Positions 9,479-16,143 of a DNA stretch of 64,000 nucleotides are shown here, piece by piece. Position 1 is the stretch's first letter; every line of letters starts with the position of its first letter. The stretch lies in contig NZ_MWQN01000001.1 of assembly GCF_002024165.1 (NCBI RefSeq), forward strand, positions 3,389,365-3,453,364, given 5' to 3'. The stretch comes from Embleya scabrispora (GTDB lineage: Bacteria > Actinomycetota > Actinomycetes > Streptomycetales > Streptomycetaceae). The position numbers were made by a program, and so were the translations under genes. Below the pieces are notes generated by a model. The model saw nothing but the letters and a program-made list of their open reading frames with translations, was not told where the DNA came from and did not search any database.

Positions 9479-11149
9479 ATGTCGGTCATGCTGACCGAAG
9501 CAGGACGGTTCCTGCGCCGTATCGTCCTGCCCCTCGCCATATTGACGTTCGTCATGGTGGGCCTCGGTCTGCTCGTCACCAGGACGCTCGACGGCGTGTG
9601 GCCGTTCACCGCCGAGGACGACCTGGAGCGCACCCTCGCCGAGCACCGCTCGGGGACCTGGAACGACGTCACGCACGTGTTCTCCACACTGGCCGATACC
9701 GGTGTGATCATCGCCACCACGCTGGTCGCGGTGGTGCTGATCCGGATCGTCTCCCGCTCCTGGCGGGGCCCGCTGTTCCTGGCCGGTGCGGTGGCCGGGC
9801 AGGCGCTGGTGTTCTGGCTCGTACAACTCTTCGTCTCGCGTGATCGCCCGGGCGTCCCGCGCCTGGAGCAGGCCGCCGCGACGTCGAGCTTCCCGTCCGG
9901 GCACACCGGCGCCGCGTTCGCGCTCTACGGCGGGCTGGCCGTGCTGCTGGCGAGCCGACTGCGCCCGCGCGCGGCGGTGGTGTCGGTCTGGGTGCTGCTC
10001 GGCGCGATTCCGCTCGCGGTCGCCGGGAGCCGGATGTACCGGGGCATGCACCACCCGAGCGACGTGCTGACCTCGCTGCTCTACGCCGGTGTCGTGCTGG
10101 TCGTGATGAACCGCGCGCTGCTGTCCCCGAAGTCGATCTGGGGGTACTGGGGACGTCGCGCCCGACGCGAGGCGCCGACGGGGGCCGGCGGCGGGCGGCC
10201 GCGGGCGGCCGTGGTGGTCAATCCGATCAAGCTGGACATCGCCGAATCACGCACCCGGATCGACCGGATCATGCACGACACAGGGTGGGCCGAGCCGCTG
10301 TGGCTGGAGACCACGGTGCTCGATCCGGGGGCCGGGGTGACCGCGAAGGCGCTGGCCGAGGGGGTGGACCTGGTGATCGCGGCCGGCGGTGACGGCACCA
10401 TCCGCGAGTGCGCCGGCGCGCTGGCCGGTACCGACACCCCGCTCGCGGTGATCCCGGCCGGCACCGGGAACCTGCTCGCCCGCAACCTCGGCCTGCCGAT
10501 CGACATCGCCGACGCGCTGCACGTGGCCCTGCACGGGCGCGATCGACGGATCGACCTGGGCATGGTGGAGGGCAACGCGGAAGCGGACGGGGACACCGGG
10601 GCCGGCGCGGCCGAATCCCGCTGCTTCACCGCGATGGCCGGCATCGGCCTGGACGCGGCGATGGTCGCGGACGCGCCGGACGCGCTCAAGAAGAAGGTCG
10701 GCTGGCCCGCCTATGTGGTATCCGGCGCCCGGCACCTGCGCGACCGGCGGATGCGGGTGACGCTGACCGTGGACGACGGCGAGCCGATTCGCCGGCGGGC
10801 CCGGATGGTGCTGGTGGGCAACGTCGGCGCGCTCCAGGCCGGCATGCAACTGCTGCCCGGGGCCGCGCCGGACGACGGCCTGCTCGACGTCGTGGTGTTC
10901 GCGCCGTACGGGATGACCGGCTGGGCGCACGCCACGGTCCGGGTGATAGGCCGGCGGCGCGACCAGGAACCGGCCGTGGTGCCGGTCAAGCAGCAACGGC
11001 TGCGCCCGATCGAGCACTTCACCGGTCGCACGGTGCTGATCGAGACCGATCGCCCCGAGCCGCGCGAGGTGGACGGCGACCCGATCGGGCCCGGCACCCG
11101 ACTGGCGGTCCGGGTCCGGCCCGGGGCGCTGACGGTGCGCGTCCCCTGA
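9479..11149 (+). CDS. Fusion of PAP2 phosphatase and diacylglycerol-kinase-like domain
   Basis: 556 residues. Residues about 1-215 form a second PAP2 membrane phosphatase: SRDRPGVP, FPSGHTGAAFALY and SRMYRGMHHPSD. After a short basic linker the kinase domain (about 235-555) starts AAVVVNPIKLD and carries the nucleotide loop GGDGTIRECAGAL and AVIPAGTGNLLARNL of the DAGK/YegS/BmrU lipid-kinase family. One chain thus joins a lipid-phosphate phosphatase with a lipid kinase, opposite reactions on the two faces of the membrane. Such fusions occur in actinobacteria. A second ATG at 9488 could be the true start. It is likely co-transcribed with the preceding PAP2 gene. Confidence 0.88.
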   Translation: MSVMLTEAGRFLRRIVLPLAILTFVMVGLGLLVTRTLDGVWPFTAEDDLERTLAEHRSGTWNDVTHVFSTLADTGVIIATTLVAVVLIRIVSRSWRGPLFLAGAVAGQALVFWLVQLFVSRDRPGVPRLEQAAATSSFPSGHTGAAFALYGGLAVLLASRLRPRAAVVSVWVLLGAIPLAVAGSRMYRGMHHPSDVLTSLLYAGVVLVVMNRALLSPKSIWGYWGRRARREAPTGAGGGRPRAAVVVNPIKLDIAESRTRIDRIMHDTGWAEPLWLETTVLDPGAGVTAKALAEGVDLVIAAGGDGTIRECAGALAGTDTPLAVIPAGTGNLLARNLGLPIDIADALHVALHGRDRRIDLGMVEGNAEADGDTGAGAAESRCFTAMAGIGLDAAMVADAPDALKKKVGWPAYVVSGARHLRDRRMRVTLTVDDGEPIRRRARMVLVGNVGALQAGMQLLPGAAPDDGLLDVVVFAPYGMTGWAHATVRVIGRRRDQEPAVVPVKQQRLRPIEHFTGRTVLIETDRPEPREVDGDPIGPGTRLAVRVRPGALTVRVP

Positions 11150-11172
11150 GCCGGATCCGGCTGGCGGTCGGG

Positions 11173-12123
11173 TCAGATCTCGCCGCCGCCGCGAGCGCGC
11201 GCGAGCCACTCGGCGGCGTTCGCGAACTCGGCGTCGGAGGTGCCGCGGCGCAGCTGCGGCCGGACCCGGTCGGCGCGCGGGTAGGAGCCGAGGAAGCGTA
11301 CGGCCGCGCACACCCGGCGCAGCCCCATCAGGGCCTCGCCCACCCGGGCGTCGGCGACGTGGCCCTCGGCGTCCATCGAGAAGAAGTAGTGGCCGAGGCC
11401 GTCCCCGGTGGGGCGCGACTCGATCCGGGTCAGGTTGACGCCGCGGACCGCGAACTCCTGGAGGATCTCGAGGAGCGCGCCGGGGTGGTCGTCGACGATG
11501 TAGGCGACCACCGTGGTGCGGTCCGCGCCGGTGGGCACGGTGGGCCGGTCCGGGCGCTCGACCAGGACGAACCTGGTGACCGCGCCCTCGACGTCGTGGA
11601 TGTCGGTGACCAGCGGCACCAGACCGTACGGGCCGGCCGCGAACTCGCCGGCCAGGGCCGCGTCGTAGCGGCCGTCCTGGACCAGGCGCGCGGCGTCGGC
11701 GTTGGACGCGGACGAGAACCAGTGCGCGTCGGGCAGGTGGGTCGCGAGCCAGTTGCGCACCTGCGGCTGGGCGTGCGAGTGGCTGGAGATGGTCTTGATG
11801 TCGTCCAGGGCGGTGCCGGGGCGGACGAGCAGCGCGAAGGCGATCGGCAGCAGGATCTCGGCGGTGATCACCAGCGGCGCGCCGGTGGCCAACTCGTCCA
11901 GCGTGATGGACACCGCGCCCTCGACCGAGTTCTCCAGCGCGACCACGGCGCCGTCGGCGTCGCCCCTGCGCACCGCGTCCAAGGCGACCGGCACCGACTC
12001 CATCGGCACGGCCTCGGCGTGCTCCGCACCGGGCAGCATGCGCAGGGCGGCCTCGGTAAAGGTGCCCGAGGGGCCGAGGTAGGTCCAGCGGGGCGCGGCT
12101 GCGGGGGTGGGGGCGTCGGACAT
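11173..12123 (-). CDS. pheA: Prephenate dehydratase
   Basis: 316 residues. The dehydratase part (about 14-195) opens with YLGPSGTFTEAAL and ends with the catalytic TRF motif (GAVTRFVLVERP). A C-terminal ACT domain (about 210-290) carries the phenylalanine-binding ESRP motif (TRIESRPTGDGLGHY). It converts prephenate to phenylpyruvate, the committed step to phenylalanine, and ACT binding of phenylalanine gives feedback inhibition. Unlike E. coli PheA there is no fused chorismate mutase, as usual in actinobacteria. The open frame extends 44 codons upstream, but MSDAPTP at 12123 is the sensible start. It is convergent with the PAP2-kinase gene. Confidence 0.95.
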   Translation of the reverse strand: MSDAPTPAAAPRWTYLGPSGTFTEAALRMLPGAEHAEAVPMESVPVALDAVRRGDADGAVVALENSVEGAVSITLDELATGAPLVITAEILLPIAFALLVRPGTALDDIKTISSHSHAQPQVRNWLATHLPDAHWFSSASNADAARLVQDGRYDAALAGEFAAGPYGLVPLVTDIHDVEGAVTRFVLVERPDRPTVPTGADRTTVVAYIVDDHPGALLEILQEFAVRGVNLTRIESRPTGDGLGHYFFSMDAEGHVADARVGEALMGLRRVCAAVRFLGSYPRADRVRPQLRRGTSDAEFANAAEWLARARGGGEI

Positions 12124-12308
12124 GTCGTCACTGTACTGAGCCGGCCGGTGTGCTCGTCGTGCGTCCCGTGGTGTGGACGAGGGGCGCGGGCGTGGTGGGC
12201 GAACGCGTTGTGGACGAGGCGGCACGTGGTGGGGGACGCGGGGCGCGGTGTGCACGTGGTGTGCCCGCCCGCGCTGCGCGGTATCGCCGAGAGGGTGAGG
12301 CTTGGCCT

Positions 12309-13094
12309 GTGGAAAACGCCTCGACGCTGCTGCCGGTGACCCCGGCGCTGGGGGTCGTCGCCGTGCTGCTCCTGGCCGCCGCGACGGCGGTGGCGGCGCT
12401 TGCGCGGCTCGGCCACGGGCGGGCGGTGGTGCTGTCCGGGGTGCGGGCGACGGCGCAGTTGCTGGCGGTGTCGTTCGTCATCACACACGTGGTGGACCGG
12501 CTCGGGTTCGCGGCGCTGTTCGTGGTGATGATGTACACCGTCGCGGCGCTGACCGCGGCCGGGAGGGTGACCGCGACGCGCCGGTTGTTCTGGCCGGCGG
12601 TGCCGATCGTGGTGGCGACGGGGCCGACCCTGGTGCTGCTGTGGGCGAGCGGACTGGTGCCGGCGAAGGGCATCGTGCTGATCCCGGTCGCGGGGATCCT
12701 GATCGGCGGCGCGATGACCGCGACGGTGCTGGCGGGGCGCCGGGCGCTGGAGGAGTTGACACAGCGTCATGGCGAGGTCGAAGCCGCTCTGACCTTGGGT
12801 TTCACCGATCGGGACGCGGCGATGGAGATCTGTCGGCCGGCCGCTTCGGGGGCGCTGATCCCGGCCCTGGACCAGACCAGGACGGTGGGGTTGGTGACCC
12901 TGCCGGGGGCCTTCGTGGGGATGCTGCTCGGTGGTGCGACGCCGTTGCAGGCGGGAGCGGTGCAGTTGTTCGTGTTGGTCGCGCTGCTACAGGTCCAGGC
13001 GGTCGCGGTGGCCTTGACGATCGAGTTGGCGGCGCGGGGACGGCTGGTGCGGGCGGCCTCGGGTCAGGGGGCCAGGGGCGGCTCGGGCACGTAG
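12309..13094 (+). CDS. FetB-like (UPF0014) ABC-type permease, orphan
   Basis: 261 residues from GTG 12309, preceded by GAGAGGGTGAGG. About seven hydrophobic segments, plus family features: GVRATAQLLAVSFV early, MMYTVAALTAAGR, and the DQTRTVGLVTLPGAFVGMLL loop near the C-terminus. The family includes FetB (YbbM), the membrane half of the FetAB iron exporter. No ATP-binding partner gene is next to it; the neighbours are pheA (divergent) and a BRO gene whose 3' end overlaps it by 31 bp tail to tail. The open frame reaches back to 12150, but that part lacks family character. Confidence 0.82.
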   Translation: MENASTLLPVTPALGVVAVLLLAAATAVAALARLGHGRAVVLSGVRATAQLLAVSFVITHVVDRLGFAALFVVMMYTVAALTAAGRVTATRRLFWPAVPIVVATGPTLVLLWASGLVPAKGIVLIPVAGILIGGAMTATVLAGRRALEELTQRHGEVEAALTLGFTDRDAAMEICRPAASGALIPALDQTRTVGLVTLPGAFVGMLLGGATPLQAGAVQLFVLVALLQVQAVAVALTIELAARGRLVRAASGQGARGGSGT

Positions 13095-13882
13095 CGGTAG
13101 GTCTGCCCGCGCACCGCCGAGCGCATGGTCGAGTCGCTGACGCCGTACTCGCGGGCGAGCCGGTACACCGACACCCCGCCCCGAGCCCGACGCCGGCAGG
13201 CGGCCACGTCCTCGGGGGTGAGGCGGCGTCGATCGCCGGGTGTGGGGAAATCCACGGGCCTGTGGATAACCCTGTGGATATCGCTGTGGACAACCTGGGG
13301 ATCGTTGTGGGTTTCCGAGGTGGGAGGGGTCGTGTTACGGGTGTCTGTGGACAACGGGGCGGCCGACTCGAAGCCGGCGGTGAGGCGGGCCACGGCCATG
13401 GTGTTGATCTCGACGGCCTTGGTGAGGTCTCCGGTGCGCTCGGCGAGATCGGCGATCGAGCCGATGGCGCGGGAGAGGAGCGCGTCCATGTTTTCGCTGG
13501 TGGCGGGCGTGTAGCGGCCGGTGCGGCGGATGGTGGGGAGGACATCGTGGGTGACCCAGCGGCGGAAGGGTTTGGCCTCGGGCTTCTTGCTGCGCAGGAT
13601 CAGCGTGTAGAGGCCGGACTCGCTGACGAAGGTCATGTTCGGATTGCCCCGATTAATTCCGTAAGGATTGCTTACGCTATTCCCCTGACCTGCGGTTTTG
13701 CTGACGAATACCGTAAGCTTCTCGTCCGGGTCCAGGATGCTGACCGCCGCGCGTGAGTTGCTGTGCCGCAGGACCTCGCAGACGTCGGCCGCGCAGAACC
13801 AAGGCTCGCCGGCGATCATCACCACGCGCACCTGGCTGCATCCGGCGAACGTGAAGATCTCGACCGCGTTCTCGTCACCCAT
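13064..13882 (-). CDS. BRO-family antirepressor-like protein with C-terminal HTH
   Basis: 272 residues from ATG 13882, which has AGGGGA 5 bp upstream; an ATG five codons earlier has no ribosome site. The N-terminal Bro-N domain (about 5-115) shows PWFCAADVCEVLRHSNSRAA, ESGLYTLILRSKKPEAKPFR and RRWVTHDVLPTIRRTG, typical of phage antirepressors. A variable middle carries the odd repeat VVHSDIHRVIHRPVD. The C-terminus (about 215-262) is a resolvase-like helix-turn-helix: GGVSVYRLAREYGVSDSTMR. No integrase or other phage gene is nearby, so it looks like a domesticated or stranded phage gene. Two unusual DNA features coincide with it: a DnaA-box cluster (13261-13354) and a 50-bp element shared with its upstream region. 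Confidence 0.85.
   Translation of the reverse strand: MGDENAVEIFTFAGCSQVRVVMIAGEPWFCAADVCEVLRHSNSRAAVSILDPDEKLTVFVSKTAGQGNSVSNPYGINRGNPNMTFVSESGLYTLILRSKKPEAKPFRRWVTHDVLPTIRRTGRYTPATSENMDALLSRAIGSIADLAERTGDLTKAVEINTMAVARLTAGFESAAPLSTDTRNTTPPTSETHNDPQVVHSDIHRVIHRPVDFPTPGDRRRLTPEDVAACRRRARGGVSVYRLAREYGVSDSTMRSAVRGQTYRYVPEPPLAP
13261..13354 (+). promoter_or_regulatory. Cluster of four DnaA-box-like 9-mers inside the BRO gene
   Basis: TGTGGATAA at 13261-13269, TGTGGATAT at 13273-13281, TGTGGACAA at 13285-13293 and TGTGGACAA at 13346-13354, all in one orientation. The first three start exactly 12 bp apart. TGTGGACAA is the reverse complement of the TTGTCCACA box preferred in Streptomyces; TGTGGATAA is the E. 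coli consensus. The first three encode the VHSD / IHRV / IHRP repeats on the minus strand. Binding of DnaA is not shown; a protein repeat alone could explain the pattern. Confidence 0.5.
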
Positions 13883-13974
13883 CCCGGTCCCCTGCATGTT
13901 TGAAATCGATTATCACGTTTGCCCGAATAACTCCGTGCCATATTGACACGGTATCCACCTGACCTGCGGTTTTG
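13644..13974. repeat. Duplicated ~50-bp operator-like element, in and upstream of the BRO gene
   Basis: Positions 13651-13700 (coding) and 13925-13974 (upstream region) align over 50 bp without gaps. They share a 17-bp identical end, CCTGACCTGCGGTTTTG (13684-13700 and 13958-13974). Similarity runs a few bases further left, to about 13644 and 13919. Each copy holds an inverted repeat at the same place but with different arms: CGTAAG-5-CTTACG at 13660-13676, and CCGTG-9-CACGG at 13933-13951. The upstream copy lies about 45-95 bp before the BRO start. It may be an autoregulatory site; this is inference. Confidence 0.7.
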
Positions 13975-14211
13975 TGGGCGGTTCCCAGCCTGCGGCATGC
14001 GCTGCGGCGCGACCGCTCGGAGCGACCCGCGTCCCCCGAATGGCCTATTGCGTTCGCTCGTACGAGTGAACGGGGCGTGGGTGGTCGGTTTTCGGAGTCG
14101 AGAGGCAGGTTTGTTCGCTCTCGGGGGATTCGCGGACTGGCCCGCCGGTTGTCTGGGCTCCACGGCTATCGTTGATCTCACGGTGTGACCGGACGACCAC
14201 GGGGAGGGGTC

Positions 14212-14529
14212 TTGGCTGGTGGTGGGGGTGCTTCGGCGCGGGTCCGGGTGGAGACCGGGGCGTTGCGGCAGGGGGCGGGGGTGGCCCGTGATGTGGCGGA
14301 AGGGTTGCGGCGGGCGGTCGGTGGGCTCGATGGGGTCGTCGCCGGCTGCCCGGGGTTTGCGATCGTGGCGGCGGTCGAGGCGGTGACGGCCGCGTGGGTG
14401 GCGCATGTACGGGCGCTCGCCGAGGGTTTCGCCGGGATGGGCGACCTTCTCGTGGCCGACGCCGACGCGCATGATCGGGCCGATCGGGCGGCGGCCGGTG
14501 TGTTCGCCGAGGGTGGGCGCCGATGGTGA
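14212..14529 (+). CDS. WXG100/ESX-like small helical protein
   Basis: About 105 residues, almost entirely helical by composition, beginning RVRVETGALRQGAGVARDVAEGL and ending in a polar tail. It resembles type VII secretion targets and EspC-like partners found before DUF1023 hydrolase genes in actinomycetes, though the classic WxG motif is absent. TTG 14212 is chosen because GGGGAGGGG lies just before it; GTG 14185 is possible but has no ribosome site. The gene overlaps the hydrolase by 7 bp and is surely co-translated. No EccC or other secretion-machine gene lies in the window. Confidence 0.65.
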   Translation: MAGGGGASARVRVETGALRQGAGVARDVAEGLRRAVGGLDGVVAGCPGFAIVAAVEAVTAAWVAHVRALAEGFAGMGDLLVADADAHDRADRAAAGVFAEGGRRW

Positions 14530-16139
14530 CGGTGGCCGGCCTGCGGGACGCGGCATTGGGCGGGCTTGATCGGGCGGTGGCCGAGTGGGCCGAACTGGCC
14601 GCCGCGTTGGACGCGTTGGTCGGGCGCGCGACGACCGGTGTGGGTGGACCGTTGCGCGCCTCGCACTGGACGGGCGCGGATGCCGACGCGGCGGCGCGGA
14701 CGGTGGCCGCGCGCGGTGAACAGGTCGCGGTGGCGGCGCAGGAGGCCCGGTGCGTGCTGACCGTCCTGGACACGGCCGCCGAGCAGCTTCGGGCCGCCCA
14801 GCGCGAGGTGCGGGCCCGCCTGATGGAGGCGGCGGGCGCCGGGTTCACCGTGTCCGAGGACGGGCGGGCCGCGCCGGCCGACGCGGGTCGGACGGCCGAC
14901 GCGGCGACGGTCGAGCGGCGCCTGGCCGAGCCGGTTCGGCGGGCGGCCGAGATCGACGACCGCTGTGCGCGGGCGCTGGCCCGGTTGCATCCGACCCCGG
15001 CGCCCGACTGGGCGGACACGGCCGCCGACCGCGTGGCCGTGACGGCGTTGGCGGGGTTGCGCCCCGGCACGATCCCGAAGGGCGATCCGGCCGCGGCGGC
15101 CCGCTGGTGGGCGGGGCTGAGCGCGACGGACCGGGCGCGGTATCAGGCCGCGTACCCGGCGCTGCTCGGCGCGACGGACGGGCTCCCGACGCAGGTGCGG
15201 GACCGGGCCAACCGGGTCGCGCTGGCCGAGGCGAAGGCCGCCGTGACCGCCGAACTCGCGACGGCCCGGGCCGAGCGGGACGCGGCGGGTCGGGTCGATG
15301 ACGCCCGCCGGCGATTGCGGGTCACCGACCTCAAGGGCCGCCTGGCCGCGATCGGGTCGCTGGAGGCCGTCCTCGGCTCCGCCGCCGACCTGTTCCTGAT
15401 GGGCTTCGACGCCCGGGACGACGGCCGGGCGATCGTGGCCATCGGCAACCCCGACCGGGCCGCCCACACCGCCGTGTACGTCCCCGGCACCGGCGCGCGC
15501 TTGGCGCACATCGGCGCGGACGTCGCCCGGATGCGCAGCCTGTGGCAGGCGGCCGGTCGGCTGACGGACCCCGGCGAGGTCTCGGCGATCACGTGGGTCG
15601 GCTACGACGCGCCGGACACCCTGGTCCACGCGGTGTCCACGTCCTACGCGGACACCGCCGCGCCGGCCCTCGCGACGTTCCTGCGCGGCGTCGGGGTGGC
15701 CCAGGGGATCGAGACGAACCGGCATCTGACGGTGATCGGCCACAGCTACGGCTCGGTCGTGCTCGGGCAGGCCGCCCAGCGCGACGAAGGGCTGTTGGTC
15801 AAGGACGTGATCGTCGTCGGCAGCCCCGGCATACACGTGACCCGCGCCGCGGATCTCGACCTCGACCCGCGGCACGTCTGGGTGGGAGCCGCGCACGACG
15901 ACATGGTCGTCGCCCTCGGCTCCGGAGCGCACGCCCCCGCCGTGGACGGCGGGGGCGGCAGACCCCGGCGGGTCACCCCGGACGACGCGGGGTTCGGCGC
16001 CAACCGCTTCACGACCGACGGCGCCGAGGGCCACAGCGAATACTGGTCCACGCGCCGGCCGACCGCCCTGGACAACCAGGCCGCGATCGTCGTCGGGAAC
16101 TACGCGGCCGTCCGACTCCTGTGGGGAGCGCGTCCGTGA
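14523..16139 (+). CDS. DUF1023 alpha/beta-hydrolase fold protein
   Basis: 538 residues. The N-terminal 200 residues are helical and resemble WXG/PPE-type secretion domains. The C-terminal part (about 290-530) is the DUF1023 hydrolase: AVYVPGTGARLAHIGAD, WVGYDAPDTLVHAVS, nucleophile elbow GHSYGSVVLGQ, then VIVVGSPGIHV and a late His region. It overlaps the helical small gene by 7 bp. In actinomycetes such pairs accompany type VII secretion and may be exported or toxin-like hydrolases; the substrate is unknown. The stop is 4 bp from the stop of the convergent membrane protein gene. Confidence 0.85.
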   Translation: MVTVAGLRDAALGGLDRAVAEWAELAAALDALVGRATTGVGGPLRASHWTGADADAAARTVAARGEQVAVAAQEARCVLTVLDTAAEQLRAAQREVRARLMEAAGAGFTVSEDGRAAPADAGRTADAATVERRLAEPVRRAAEIDDRCARALARLHPTPAPDWADTAADRVAVTALAGLRPGTIPKGDPAAAARWWAGLSATDRARYQAAYPALLGATDGLPTQVRDRANRVALAEAKAAVTAELATARAERDAAGRVDDARRRLRVTDLKGRLAAIGSLEAVLGSAADLFLMGFDARDDGRAIVAIGNPDRAAHTAVYVPGTGARLAHIGADVARMRSLWQAAGRLTDPGEVSAITWVGYDAPDTLVHAVSTSYADTAAPALATFLRGVGVAQGIETNRHLTVIGHSYGSVVLGQAAQRDEGLLVKDVIVVGSPGIHVTRAADLDLDPRHVWVGAAHDDMVVALGSGAHAPAVDGGGGRPRRVTPDDAGFGANRFTTDGAEGHSEYWSTRRPTALDNQAAIVVGNYAAVRLLWGARP

Positions 16140-16143
16140 CGGG

